Positions 53,118-62,764 of a stretch of DNA of 64,000 nucleotides are shown here, one piece after another (position 1 is the stretch's first letter; the number at the start of each line of letters is the position of its first letter). Position numbers and translations under genes: made by a program. The stretch covers positions 1-64,000 of the forward strand of contig JANQLV010000029.1 of assembly GCA_028280415.1 (NCBI GenBank), read 5' to 3'. The stretch is from Saprospiraceae bacterium. Lineage in GTDB: Bacteria; Bacteroidota; Bacteroidia; Chitinophagales; Saprospiraceae. The notes under the pieces were generated by a model. The model worked only from the letters and a program-made list of their open reading frames with translations, did not search any database and was not told the origin of the DNA.

Positions 53118-54335
53118 ATGGCTTCTGCAAAGGTAGTATTACGAAAGAAGAAAAACAAGGACGGGACTTTTCCACTCGTTTTAAGGGTGACAAAGGACCG
53201 TAGAACGTCTTATATCTACTTAGGTAAAAACGTGCAGGAAAAGGAGTGGGATGCAGTCCATCATAAAGTAAAACGTTCTCACCCTTCATATAAACGACTT
53301 AACAATTTCCTTCTGAAAAAATTAACCGAAGCTCAAAACATCATTTTAGATTTTGAACTTAAACAAAAGGATTTTTCAGTTGAAGAATTAAAGCGACAGC
53401 TAACAAGTGAAAAGAATAAGGATACCTTTTTTGTACAAGCTGATTTATATTTTGATACCCTCCAGCAAGCGCAGAATTATAATCGCTTAACGGCCGAGCG
53501 TCCTGCGATCAATCACTTCCAAAGATTTCTAAAAGGTAAAGATATTACCTTCTCGGATATTACGATTTCTCTTTTAGAACGATTCAAAGCGTACCTATCC
53601 GGTAGTATAAAAGTCTCCGAGCGAACGGCCGTAAATTACCTCATTATTATTCGCACGCTGTATAAACGCGCTATTAAAAATGGTATAGCAGATAAACAAT
53701 ATTATCCTTTTGGCCAGGATAAGTTTCATGTCAAAAAACCGGATTCTCTTAAAATTGGCTTGACGGAAGAAGAGGTCAAAAGACTTGAAAGCGTAGAATT
53801 AAAAGTAGGCTCTTTTGAGCATCATGTCCGTAACCTTTGGCTCTACTCTTTCTATTTTGCTGGAATGCGAGTTTCAGACGTTTTGTTATCTCGGTGGTCA
53901 GATTTTAAAGATGGACGAATATTCTATGTCATGGGTAAAAATAAAAAACCAGGATCATTAAAGATACCTGAGAAAGTACTAGCCATTTTAGATCAATACC
54001 AAGATCAGAAAAGAAGTGATGATGATCTCGTTTTTCCAGACCTTAAAATGATAGAAGATTTTAATGACAAAATACGTGTTCAAAAACGGATTAAAGAAGT
54101 TATACGAAGAGTAAACTTAACGTTAAAAGATGTAGCCCAAAAAGCTGGAATTGATAAGCCATTGACTATGCATATAGCCCGACATACTTTTGGGAATATC
54201 TCTGGCGACCGCATCCCTATCCAGATGCTACAAAAGCTCTATCGTCACTCGTCCATTACAACTACTGTTAACTATCAGAAGAATTTTCTTTTTAAAGAAG
54301 CAGATGATGCTTTGGATTCGGTTTTGGATTTTTGA
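53118..54335 (+). CDS. Tyrosine recombinase / integrase of the second element
   Basis: 405 residues from the ATG at 53118 (a TTG at 53103 would add 5). The N-terminal arm-binding domain has VVLRKKKNKDGTFPLVLRVTKDRRTSYIYLGK. A SAM-like domain (about 110-205) and catalytic domain follow, with AGMRVSD (Arg), HIARHTF (H-x-x-R-H), LYRHSS and a C-terminal Tyr in TTVNYQ. It reads away from the tRNA-derived attachment fragment, as the first integrase does from its own. It is not a close copy of the first integrase, so this is a second, different element in tandem. Confidence 0.94.
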   Translation: MASAKVVLRKKKNKDGTFPLVLRVTKDRRTSYIYLGKNVQEKEWDAVHHKVKRSHPSYKRLNNFLLKKLTEAQNIILDFELKQKDFSVEELKRQLTSEKNKDTFFVQADLYFDTLQQAQNYNRLTAERPAINHFQRFLKGKDITFSDITISLLERFKAYLSGSIKVSERTAVNYLIIIRTLYKRAIKNGIADKQYYPFGQDKFHVKKPDSLKIGLTEEEVKRLESVELKVGSFEHHVRNLWLYSFYFAGMRVSDVLLSRWSDFKDGRIFYVMGKNKKPGSLKIPEKVLAILDQYQDQKRSDDDLVFPDLKMIEDFNDKIRVQKRIKEVIRRVNLTLKDVAQKAGIDKPLTMHIARHTFGNISGDRIPIQMLQKLYRHSSITTTVNYQKNFLFKEADDALDSVLDF

Positions 54336-54618
54336 TCCATATTGAACTTAATTAAGTAAAGTCAATAATTTTGAAAAACAAATAAAACCCTGCGAGATAA
54401 AACAATTTCTTTATAAGTTCCCTCCCCCTATTATTCTAATATTGTTTTCCTAATCAACTACTATTTATTTAATAAATTATAAATTTTAGTTATGATTACT
54501 TAAAATCAAAATTAGAAGTACTGAAAGTGGATTCTTTCGATATGTCGTGAGTATAAAATATCGACAGAAAGGAGGATCATCAAAATACAATATTTAAATA
54601 GATAAATTTGTTTAATTC

Positions 54619-55407
54619 TCAAACAGTACGCTGAAATTCCTGAAGACTAATTGAATGCCATTTAGAAATATTGTTTTTGCCCTGCATACATGCATCTATT
54701 GGAGTTACTGAAATTAGTTGTTCATCAAAAACTGCATTACAATCTGAACCTGGAATATTTTCATGCTGGAATGGGTCTCCGCCTATCCAATAATATGTTC
54801 TTCCTTTAGGATCAATGATAGTTCGTACGTCTTTACTATAACGCCGTCTTCCAACAGTTGTAATCTTATACTTTCTTTCCTTAGCATCATTGGGAATATT
54901 AACATTAAGAAATACTCCTGCGGGAAGTAAATCAGGTTCTGAAAGGACTTTAGTCGAAAGTTCACGAGTGATCGCAGTTGAGATGGCTAAATTTTTTTGA
55001 CTAAAAGATTGAGCGGAAACTGCGATTGCTGGAACGTCCAGTAGAACTGCTTCAATAGCAGCCCCAACTGTACCTGAATAGCTGATATCATCAGCTAAAT
55101 TGAATCCGCGATTCACCCCACTTACAACAAGATCAACTTTTGCATTTGCGAGTAAATAACCAAGCGTTAAATAAACACAGTCCGAAGGTGTCCCATTCGT
55201 TGAATAGATTCTATCCTGTTTTTCTGACTTATAAAGTCGTAATGGCAAATTCGTAGTTAAGGTGTGTGATGTTCCACTTCGATCTCTGTCAGGTGCAACA
55301 ACCCAGATTTCGCCAAGCCCTTTTAATGATTTGGCAAGCTTCGTAAGTCCTATAGAATTAAGACCGTCATCATTTGTTATAAGTATTTTTTTTTTGATAT
55401 TCTCCAT
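54619..55407 (-). CDS. surE: SurE-type 5'/3'-nucleotidase
   Basis: 262 residues. SurE metal site: ILITNDDGLNSIGL (NDDG near 12-15), VVAPDRDRSGTSHT, and STNGTPSDCVYL with VVSGVNRGFNLADDISYSGTVGAAIEA. SurE dephosphorylates nucleoside monophosphates and other phosphates. Length is normal (about 250). It ends the operon, separated from the HAD gene by 284 bp, and may have its own promoter. In this setting it could act on a pathway phosphate rather than as stress phosphatase. Confidence 0.93.
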   Translation of the reverse strand: MENIKKKILITNDDGLNSIGLTKLAKSLKGLGEIWVVAPDRDRSGTSHTLTTNLPLRLYKSEKQDRIYSTNGTPSDCVYLTLGYLLANAKVDLVVSGVNRGFNLADDISYSGTVGAAIEAVLLDVPAIAVSAQSFSQKNLAISTAITRELSTKVLSEPDLLPAGVFLNVNIPNDAKERKYKITTVGRRRYSKDVRTIIDPKGRTYYWIGGDPFQHENIPGSDCNAVFDEQLISVTPIDACMQGKNNISKWHSISLQEFQRTV

Positions 55408-55691
55408 TTTTATTATTTGTTTAAAGCCGCTATCGAATTTTACTAATATAAAATCAATACCAAAAGTATTTCTTATTCCTAGTTTAATTCAACTACGGGC
55501 TTAATTGGTGCAACATCGTGCCACAATTGTGTGCTCTTATCAACTTGAAATATACCTTTCCCCTCTTTTATATATCATGCTGTAAATTTCGCTTATAACA
55601 TCTAAAGTCAGGGAGTAAAGCTTGCTCCTAATTACCATGGAAGAAATATAGTTTAGTTTTTTTATTATTTGCATATCAGAAATGCATAACA

Positions 55692-56348
55692 CTAAAGCGA
55701 TATAAATTTATTTAGATTATTATGTAACTCGGTAAGTGAATCTAATTGAAAATGAGCGTGGCTAAAATCAGACTTGAGAGTGTAAGTATGAGGAATTGCA
55801 ATAACAGTCATATTGGCCGATACAGCTGATGTCACCCCATATACTGAATCTTCTACCACTAAACAATCAGTTGCTAACACACCCATACGTTCAGCTGCAA
55901 GCAAATAAACATCTGGGTTAGGTTTACTTTGTTCAACCTCATCCCCTGCTGCTGACCCTGCGCATCGCTCAACAAGTGCATGATGTGCCAACATCGTATC
56001 TAAGTATCTACGTGAACTAGAAGTTGCAATGCCCCATAGAATGCCATTTTTATCAAGTAAATTAATTAGTTCAATCATACCTGGAATGGCAGGAGCACCA
56101 TTTTGCCAAGCGGTTTCCCATTTAGAGGTAAGTATTTTGGCAAGTGAGTCTATAGACAAAGGTATGGGGTAATTATTTAATATTAGTGTAGCACTTTCTT
56201 CTACACTTAAACCAACTAACGTTGCGTAAAAATCAGATGTCATTACATGCCTATACTCCGCAATGGCAGCTTTCCATGCTGTCTCACATTGTGATTCTGA
56301 GTCAATGAGTGTTCCATCAAGATCAAAAATTATTGATTTACATATCAT
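55692..56348 (-). CDS. HAD-superfamily phosphatase / phosphoglucomutase-like
   Basis: 218 residues from the ATG at 56348 (an upstream start at 56423 would overlap the kinase gene more). Motif I is IIFDLDGTLIDSESQ, motif II TSSSRRYLD, motif III KPNPDVYLLAAERMG, with DCLVVEDSVYGVTSA. The beta-phosphoglucomutase-like cap lies between motifs I and II. It could remove phosphate from an intermediate made by the neighbouring kinase. Substrate unknown. Confidence 0.9.
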   Translation of the reverse strand: MICKSIIFDLDGTLIDSESQCETAWKAAIAEYRHVMTSDFYATLVGLSVEESATLILNNYPIPLSIDSLAKILTSKWETAWQNGAPAIPGMIELINLLDKNGILWGIATSSSRRYLDTMLAHHALVERCAGSAAGDEVEQSKPNPDVYLLAAERMGVLATDCLVVEDSVYGVTSAVSANMTVIAIPHTYTLKSDFSHAHFQLDSLTELHNNLNKFISL

Positions 56349-56370
56349 AGTTCTTAATAAAGTTACCTTC

Positions 56371-56919
56371 TTATAAATGTGATATAATTTTGTCTGCAAT
56401 CTCTTCAGGAGCAATACTTTCAACCTCTACAGAAAAATCTGCAATAGTAACATAATATGGGGTTCTATAGTCTATAAGCTTTTCTAAAAAGGCCTTTGTT
56501 GCTCTTTCGTTAAAAATACTTGTTAGGAACTGTGCTGCCGAGTTATTATTATTATTATTATTTGTAGCCATCAATCGCTTTACTAGTGTTGGTTTTGATA
56601 CCTTTAAATATACTGTTATTCCATTCTGAATAATGATAGACCTATTCTCAATATTCAAAGGAGTCCCTCCTCCCGTTGCAATTACTTTTGTTCTTGTCAA
56701 TTCAATAATACTTCTTAACCTTTTATGTTCTAGAGTGCGAAAATTATTTTCTCCTTGCTCATTGAAAAGGTCTATGACTGATTTTCCATGATAGCTTTCT
56801 ATTTCTGAATCTAAATCTAAAAAAATATTATTTGTCATTTTGGCTAATACAGGGCCAATAGTAGATTTACCAGCTCCGGAGAATCCAACTAAGAATATAT
56901 TTTTCTTATAATTATTCAT
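56371..56919 (-). CDS. Shikimate-kinase family protein
   Basis: 182 residues. P-loop GFSGAGKSTIG (12-22), DLDSEIE, FRTLEHKRLR and ATGGGTPL (substrate-binding GGG) are all present, and the length is normal for AroK. It may phosphorylate shikimate, or in this cluster another polyol or hydroxy acid. An AAT run (NNNNNNN coded near 56550) sits in the lid loop. It overlaps the HEAT-like gene by 8 bp. Confidence 0.9.
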   Translation of the reverse strand: MNNYKKNIFLVGFSGAGKSTIGPVLAKMTNNIFLDLDSEIESYHGKSVIDLFNEQGENNFRTLEHKRLRSIIELTRTKVIATGGGTPLNIENRSIIIQNGITVYLKVSKPTLVKRLMATNNNNNNNSAAQFLTSIFNERATKAFLEKLIDYRTPYYVTIADFSVEVESIAPEEIADKIISHL

Positions 56920-57493
56920 TTTCTGTAGTCATTTTTTCCAATGCACTACGTGAATTTTTCGTGTTCATTTTGGTTAGAATTTCGATAATATTTGATTTAA
57001 AATTAGGCTTGTTGATTTGAGTATGTGAAATAAGATGAGGTATTAAGAAATCTCCTCCATGCCATAACAAAGAGTGAGAAACCCATGCTTGAACAGTATC
57101 GGATTCATCATCTAAAAAATCGATTAAATTCAAAATGTCTTCTCCTTTAGAAATTTGGCCTAATATAAAACATGATCCTAATTGCAGTTGTTGATTATTT
57201 GATTTCAAGCCGATTTTTAAAAGTTCTACTTTTTTTTCTTGTGAAATGCGAGACCATCCAATTGTAAACACACTAAGAAAATTTAATTGTTTTCTGTAAT
57301 GTTTTGAGTTTAATACTTTTTCAAGCATATTTAAAATTATATCTGTATGCTTCTGTGTGCATTCTTTACTAAGAAGATGCTTTCCAAGTTCTTGAATACT
57401 TTCTTCATTTGAAAAATCTGTAACTATTTCCTTTAGAGTTAATAAGTCTTTATTCAAATTATTAGTAAGGCAATTTAGAATTATCGACCCCAT
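56912..57493 (-). CDS. HEAT-repeat-like protein
   Basis: 193 residues, helical, with HEAT-type pairs (LQLGSCFILGQISKGEDILNLIDFLDDESDTVQAWVSHSLLWHGG). HEAT repeats usually bind proteins, and in biosynthetic operons they may act as scaffolds or lyases for bilins, which I cannot judge here. It ends overlapping the kinase and starts 23 bp after the aminotransferase gene. Confidence 0.65.
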   Translation of the reverse strand: MGSIILNCLTNNLNKDLLTLKEIVTDFSNEESIQELGKHLLSKECTQKHTDIILNMLEKVLNSKHYRKQLNFLSVFTIGWSRISQEKKVELLKIGLKSNNQQLQLGSCFILGQISKGEDILNLIDFLDDESDTVQAWVSHSLLWHGGDFLIPHLISHTQINKPNFKSNIIEILTKMNTKNSRSALEKMTTENE

Positions 57494-57516
57494 ATTAAAA
57501 TCTTGTTTAATAAATT

Positions 57517-59181
57517 CTATGAATTTAACAACTGTCCTATAGCAGTTTTAAAAAAAACAGTATCACGAACTAAAGAAATTCGTAAGAATGGAACGCCCTC
57601 ACTAGCAACTGACCTAAAAAAAGATCTTCCAGCAGCTGCATGTACTCCTCTTTCTAACCAAGCTCTTCGGAGATTCTCACTTCCAATCTTTGATTCTTCG
57701 AAATACACACAGGCGAAAGTTCCTGCATCTGGACTATTTACAGTCCAGTTTTTTGGGGCATTTGATTGAAGGTAATCTAGATTTATTCGACAAATGTTTC
57801 CTACCTCATTTAGGTAGGTCAAGAGATGAGGGGATCCTAACACACGAGAAAATACTTCGATTGATCGAGTTGCATTATATGTTCCGGGTTGGATAACCGC
57901 TAGAGAATCATCTATCTCCTTGGCTAAATATTCGCTTCCAGTTACAATAACCCCAAATTTATCACCAGCAAGGTCAATGGATTTACCAGTATCCCAAATC
58001 CCGACCCAATCACAAACATTACTGGGGAGATTAAAAACACTTGGTATAGTCTTGGGTGCATGTAAACCAGCTAGGAGAAAGCAGTGATCGACTATAAGTA
58101 TTGCTCCAAACTTTCCGCATGAAGTTGCTAATCGTTCAAGGTCTTCAGTACTTGTAACAATACCAAGTGGATTAGAAGGGCTGTCAATAATTACTATTAA
58201 TTGTCTTTCTGGAGTCTTGTTATACTGGATTTTTAATTCTCTAATTAAACTATCAATGCGATTTTTGTTATCAATTATTTTTTCTTTTACTCCTTTAATT
58301 CGAAGGTCATGGTATTGTTCTTTAGAAAATTGTTCTCTCAAAAGCAAATGCCATAAATCTAAACTAGGTTCAGGGATAATCGCTGTAATTCCTATCTTAG
58401 AACGGGATTTTTTTTGAGCATATTTACGAACTGCACCAAATACTCGATCTAATGCTATTGAACCGCTGAAGGTAGCTCGTATATAGCTTTTTAGTTTAGG
58501 TGGAATCTCCAAAAGTTTTATCAGACTATCCTCCAAAAGAGATTTAGATATACTATAATCAATACTACCTTTGATTGCAGATTCTGTTCCTTCAAAGACA
58601 CAATCTCTAAGTTCTTTTGAAAGTGGTATTTGAGCATAACCAGAGTTTAAATCATATACCCCACTAATTTTTCCTTCGTTTTGATCTTTTGTTAGAGTTC
58701 CCTCAGGAATGAATCTTTCTTGACGAGGTCGTCGAAATTTTCTATAAAGATATTCTGTCTGTCCCCAAAGATTGTAGTTTGGAAGCTCTCCAACTTTTTC
58801 ATATCCAAGTTTTTCATACAAAGTTATTGCTCGAGGATTTACATCAGAAACAAACAAATAGATATTATCTGCATCAGGAAACTTTTTTTCTTCTACATAT
58901 TTTAACATACTTGTGCCGATTTTACGCCCTCTAAAATCATGCTTGATGCATATGTACTCAAGTAATGGCTCCCCTTCCATCCCTGTTGCACGAGTAGCTA
59001 AGAATCCGACAAATTGATCTTCGATTTCAGCAATTTCTATATCCAAGCTCAGTGATAATAAGTTTTTTAAGCACTGTTCTTCAGAAAAATAAAGTTCATT
59101 CCATGGTGCTGATGCAGCCATTAGCTGAGCACATAAGACAACCTCTGATTTATTTAATTTTGGACGAATATTTAATTTCAT
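57517..59181 (-). CDS. GNAT acetyltransferase fused to PLP aminotransferase
   Basis: 554 residues. Residues 1-150 form a GNAT domain with the acetyl-CoA-binding motif FRGRKIGT (83-90) and NPRAITLYEKLGYEKVGEL. Residues about 172-554 form a class I/II fold-type I aminotransferase: DSPSNPLG (NPxG near 337-340), VDHCF (D365), and the likely PLP Lys400 in WDTGKSIDLAGDKFG. Such fusion would let one protein transaminate and acylate an amino acid. Class I enzymes usually have Arg where this has Lys in GDKFG. Confidence 0.88.
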   Translation of the reverse strand: MKLNIRPKLNKSEVVLCAQLMAASAPWNELYFSEEQCLKNLLSLSLDIEIAEIEDQFVGFLATRATGMEGEPLLEYICIKHDFRGRKIGTSMLKYVEEKKFPDADNIYLFVSDVNPRAITLYEKLGYEKVGELPNYNLWGQTEYLYRKFRRPRQERFIPEGTLTKDQNEGKISGVYDLNSGYAQIPLSKELRDCVFEGTESAIKGSIDYSISKSLLEDSLIKLLEIPPKLKSYIRATFSGSIALDRVFGAVRKYAQKKSRSKIGITAIIPEPSLDLWHLLLREQFSKEQYHDLRIKGVKEKIIDNKNRIDSLIRELKIQYNKTPERQLIVIIDSPSNPLGIVTSTEDLERLATSCGKFGAILIVDHCFLLAGLHAPKTIPSVFNLPSNVCDWVGIWDTGKSIDLAGDKFGVIVTGSEYLAKEIDDSLAVIQPGTYNATRSIEVFSRVLGSPHLLTYLNEVGNICRINLDYLQSNAPKNWTVNSPDAGTFACVYFEESKIGSENLRRAWLERGVHAAAGRSFFRSVASEGVPFLRISLVRDTVFFKTAIGQLLNS

Positions 59182-59198
59182 GTTTTTATTAAGTTGGC

Positions 59199-60440
59199 CT
59201 AAAGCAAAGAATGATTTTTAAGAGTTCTCGGTTGTAATAACTCTTTGGTTTTTTGTGGCTTTTGTTTACGCAAAAGAGAAACCATAGTTTTAATTGCATA
59301 TTCGGCTTGATCCTCAATTTGCACTTCAACCGTACCCAAAATAAATTCATTTTTCATTTCAATTAATCTCTTCATCTCTGGTATCCCGTCATAACCTATT
59401 ATTTTGGGTATTTTTTTAATATCCATTTTTCTTTCGTTTACAATAGTCTGGATGTAATCTAAGGCACCTATTGCCATTTCATCATTGCAAGAGAAAATTA
59501 AATCGAAACTTTCTAGTTTTTCACCTTCGTTAACAAGTGTTTCTATTTTTTTTCTTGCTCTCTCATATTCATAATGAAGATCCATTGATTCCATAAATGC
59601 TATATTTTCTCCAAACTTGGATTTTAAAGGTGCTTTGAATGAATTGACTCTTTGTTTTTCCCAAGGAGTAGATCGTCCTATTAATATCAAAATACGATAT
59701 TTCTTTTTCCGGAGCTTGGATAACCATCGTTCAGCTAGACGCGCAGCAGCAGCACCTCCTTTTTCCTCATCCCCTCCTACAAAGTGTATACTTTCTTGAG
59801 GCTTGCTTTGATCAATTATTGGATAAACATCAATTAATACGATTGCTGGAAACTTTTCTTTGAAAGCTAAAATCCCATTCCAATTTTCTGCTTTATCAGG
59901 GTAAGCAGGAATCATAAAAACCCCCGACACCTTAGCTGGATAATTTTCAGCCATAGAGAGAAGTAATTCTGGATCTCTCCCAAAATCTTTTGATGGACAT
60001 ATTAACGTAATATTCAAGTTAAGTTGTGGGGTAGCTTTTCGTGCTGCCGCTTTAACAAGATGGCTAAAATGTTCTTGGTAAAAATCGCCACCACCTCCCG
60101 GGCATGGTGAAATGAATAGGATGATTTTATTAACTTCTCCACTATGATATATTGATCCTAACTTCTTTTGCAGCTCATTATTATTTTTTCCAAGAAATAT
60201 AATTGTTATGACAGCAATAAGAGCAATAAGAAAAAGTAAGATTTGTAAATTTTCGCTTAACCAAACAATTATTTGATTATTATTCTCAGGAAAGTACTGC
60301 TGATAAACTTCAATCAATCCCGTTATTGTCAGGATAGCACCTGTTAGGTAAGCAACAAATTCCCATAACTTAGAAAAGCTATTCTTTATAGAGAAATTAG
60401 AATTAGGTTTTCTTTTCTCGAAGTTTTTATTATTGTTCAT
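59199..60440 (-). CDS. Membrane-anchored sugar-binding-type sensor (Peripla_BP_4-like)
   Basis: 413 residues. Two membrane helices near the N-terminus (about 27-46 and 66-82), then a periplasmic-binding-protein/LacI-like domain (FISPCPGGGGDFYQEHF; VGGDEEKGGAAAARLAERWL; SFDLIFSCNDEMAIGALDYIQ; IPKIIGYDG). No permease or ATPase gene is next to it, so it is probably a sensor or ligand-binding partner of another protein rather than a transport component. It sits 17 bp upstream of the aminotransferase gene. Confidence 0.8.
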   Translation of the reverse strand: MNNNKNFEKRKPNSNFSIKNSFSKLWEFVAYLTGAILTITGLIEVYQQYFPENNNQIIVWLSENLQILLFLIALIAVITIIFLGKNNNELQKKLGSIYHSGEVNKIILFISPCPGGGGDFYQEHFSHLVKAAARKATPQLNLNITLICPSKDFGRDPELLLSMAENYPAKVSGVFMIPAYPDKAENWNGILAFKEKFPAIVLIDVYPIIDQSKPQESIHFVGGDEEKGGAAAARLAERWLSKLRKKKYRILILIGRSTPWEKQRVNSFKAPLKSKFGENIAFMESMDLHYEYERARKKIETLVNEGEKLESFDLIFSCNDEMAIGALDYIQTIVNERKMDIKKIPKIIGYDGIPEMKRLIEMKNEFILGTVEVQIEDQAEYAIKTMVSLLRKQKPQKTKELLQPRTLKNHSLL

Positions 60441-60512
60441 CTAGAAGTGCATATTTGAATGGATAATTTCAATATCAACATTTAAAGGAATAGTAACTTT
60501 AAATCTCATTTT

Positions 60513-61616
60513 CTAACTAAGCCACCCCCTCACTTCCGCGATATTTACAGCATCTTCGGCTGAAGCATAACCTACTGTCCAACCGTGAGCACCATGTCCA
60601 TAATTATGTATTACCCTTAAGGGTTTAAGAGGATGGTCTTCAAGTATATCATCAGCTTCAACACGTGGGCCATCAGGACGAAAAGGGCGTATGCCAATGT
60701 TCACTTGACTTATCCGACTAAAGTCCAAGTAAGGAACCTCAAAACCAAGACTTTTGCAAAGTCGCTTATATGAATCATTTGCAAACTCTAGAGAAAGCCT
60801 ATACTCTGATTGTCTTGGGAATAATCTTGTTGTCCGGTTTTCTTCAATAAAATATGAGCCTAAATAATATCCTCTGCGATGTCTAAAAATTGCATGATGC
60901 CCAGAAGCTATTCCAAAATAAGGGCCATCTAATTGTTCTGCATCAATGAACATTGATTGTCCTCTAACGTAATAAAGGGAATCATCAGGAAATAGGTTTG
61001 GGGACTCAAAACCCATGCAATTAAAAACCACATCTGCACCCAAATCTCTAATCTCGTCTATTGATTTTATTGTTAAAAACTTAAAGGCGACTCCTCGTCG
61101 TGCTAATTCTTCATACAAATAAGAAATAAATACTTCTGTGTTACAAAAGTCTGCCACGAATCTGGTATAGAAGGAACACATATGATATTCATTATCATGA
61201 TTTTTCACGCTAACAGGTTTAGGGAGGTCTATAGTTTCGATTTTTGTAAATGGAAGATGTTTTAATATCTTTATGTTAAATCCTTTTTCCAGAAATTTTT
61301 CACCATTTTCTTCAAAGCCAAACTCGTGGCTAGGCATCGCCTCAAGAAAACTATTCTCTGTATTTCTTTTCTCGTCAATGAGACGAAACTTATCAATTGT
61401 TCTTCTATAACGGCCCCATGCAGTAATAAACTTATCCTCCTTAGGACTCCATTCAGTAGGAAGCAGAGGTGTTATTACACATGCTGCGGATGATGAGCAA
61501 GTGGAAGATAGAGGTTGACTTGTATAAAGTGTAACTTTATGCCCACGTGTACTAAGAACCTCTGCTGTCCAAAGCCCTATAATTCCTCCTCCAATTACAG
61601 AAACTTTTTTACTCAT
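60513..61616 (-). CDS. FAD-dependent amino-acid oxidase/dehydrogenase (DAO family)
   Basis: 367 residues. FAD-binding Rossmann motif VIGGGIIGLWTAEVL (7-21) at the N-terminus, and HGAHGWTVGYASAEDAV near the end, the C-terminal DAO signature. Members oxidise D-amino acids, glycine or secondary amines. Overlaps the next gene upstream by 4 bp. With the reductase and hydroxyacid dehydrogenase it forms the redox core of the operon; substrate unknown. Confidence 0.88.
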   Translation of the reverse strand: MSKKVSVIGGGIIGLWTAEVLSTRGHKVTLYTSQPLSSTCSSSAACVITPLLPTEWSPKEDKFITAWGRYRRTIDKFRLIDEKRNTENSFLEAMPSHEFGFEENGEKFLEKGFNIKILKHLPFTKIETIDLPKPVSVKNHDNEYHMCSFYTRFVADFCNTEVFISYLYEELARRGVAFKFLTIKSIDEIRDLGADVVFNCMGFESPNLFPDDSLYYVRGQSMFIDAEQLDGPYFGIASGHHAIFRHRRGYYLGSYFIEENRTTRLFPRQSEYRLSLEFANDSYKRLCKSLGFEVPYLDFSRISQVNIGIRPFRPDGPRVEADDILEDHPLKPLRVIHNYGHGAHGWTVGYASAEDAVNIAEVRGWLS

Positions 61617-62764
61617 AAATTATTAAGATTTAAATTAAAACGTTTATCAAGACGAGCTAATGCATCACGTGATAATTCTGTTACATTGGATAAGGTTACA
61701 TCTGGAAGATCGTTTCCTATAATCTTAAAATAAGCTTCCTTTGCTTTTTGAGTTGCTATAACTTTGCCTGCTTCGACATGATAAATACCATCAAACACTT
61801 GGGCTTTTTCATTTATTGAAACAGCTTGTTTTCTAGAAAGATGCTTCGGAAGATTCAGCTTTATTTTTCCATCAGGTTCAATGATAACAGGGTAACCTCC
61901 TGGGAGACCGTCTGCCCCTGGACTATGATGTTGAGAATTAGAACTACCAAGTAGTGCCGCTACCAAAGAAGTGGCAGATCCTATTGTTACACCAAGTCCA
62001 TCTAGACCTCTTACCCTTGTTGCTTTTTCTCTTAAGATTGCAAATGGAGTATCATCAGGCCCCGAAAAATGTAAATTTCCATTGGGATAGGTCACTGTTA
62101 AGTCATATGGAACATCCGCACAACCATTCTTATTCGGAGCATTCCAGCTAACAGAATGGTGACCAACGATTTGAATTTTTACATCTGTTTGAAGAATAGA
62201 AAGTTCCTTTGCAAAAGCTATTTGTAACCCTGGAACAAGATTGCTAATATTCCCAATACCTAAAATAGGTCTATATTTATGAAAAGCTAGAAATGCATTT
62301 GTCATATCTGGATAACAAGCATTGATATGTATAGCATTTGATTCTGCTATAGATAATGCCTCCGTTAGGCGTAATGGCAAAATACAATCAAGTGCACACC
62401 AAACACCAGGACCTGCTCTACTTGCAAGGGTACTTTCTTCGTGAGGGAGGTTGTTGATCTTCCACCACGGAAAAGGTGTTGTGGCATTAAAAACTACATC
62501 GGGTTGATATTTATGAATCAATTCTGCAGTGCGCCCTATATCATATAAATCAGTTTCTTCGCCTAATATATCTGGGCTTAGTCCCCACTGAAGGGCTGTA
62601 TACTTAGATAAGTTTGCTCTTTTTTGGCTCCTTTCTTTACCTCGACTAACAAATACATATCGATGCTGAGGATACTTTTTTGATAAAACATCTATAAGGG
62701 GCCCACCGAGTTTTCCAATACCAAAAACAAGAATTATTTTCTTGCTATAATTCTTTGTAGACAT
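61613..62764 (-). CDS. Saccharopine dehydrogenase-like NAD(P) oxidoreductase
   Basis: 383 residues from the ATG at 62764 (a longer start at 62782 would add 6). Rossmann motif IILVFGIGKLGGPLIDVL at the N-terminus, then VVFNATTPFPWW and a C-terminal catalytic domain, as in saccharopine/homospermidine-type enzymes. These reduce Schiff bases between two amines or carbonyls to form opine-like products. Overlaps the hydroxyacid dehydrogenase by 20 bp. Confidence 0.78.
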   Translation of the reverse strand: MSTKNYSKKIILVFGIGKLGGPLIDVLSKKYPQHRYVFVSRGKERSQKRANLSKYTALQWGLSPDILGEETDLYDIGRTAELIHKYQPDVVFNATTPFPWWKINNLPHEESTLASRAGPGVWCALDCILPLRLTEALSIAESNAIHINACYPDMTNAFLAFHKYRPILGIGNISNLVPGLQIAFAKELSILQTDVKIQIVGHHSVSWNAPNKNGCADVPYDLTVTYPNGNLHFSGPDDTPFAILREKATRVRGLDGLGVTIGSATSLVAALLGSSNSQHHSPGADGLPGGYPVIIEPDGKIKLNLPKHLSRKQAVSINEKAQVFDGIYHVEAGKVIATQKAKEAYFKIIGNDLPDVTLSNVTELSRDALARLDKRFNLNLNNL

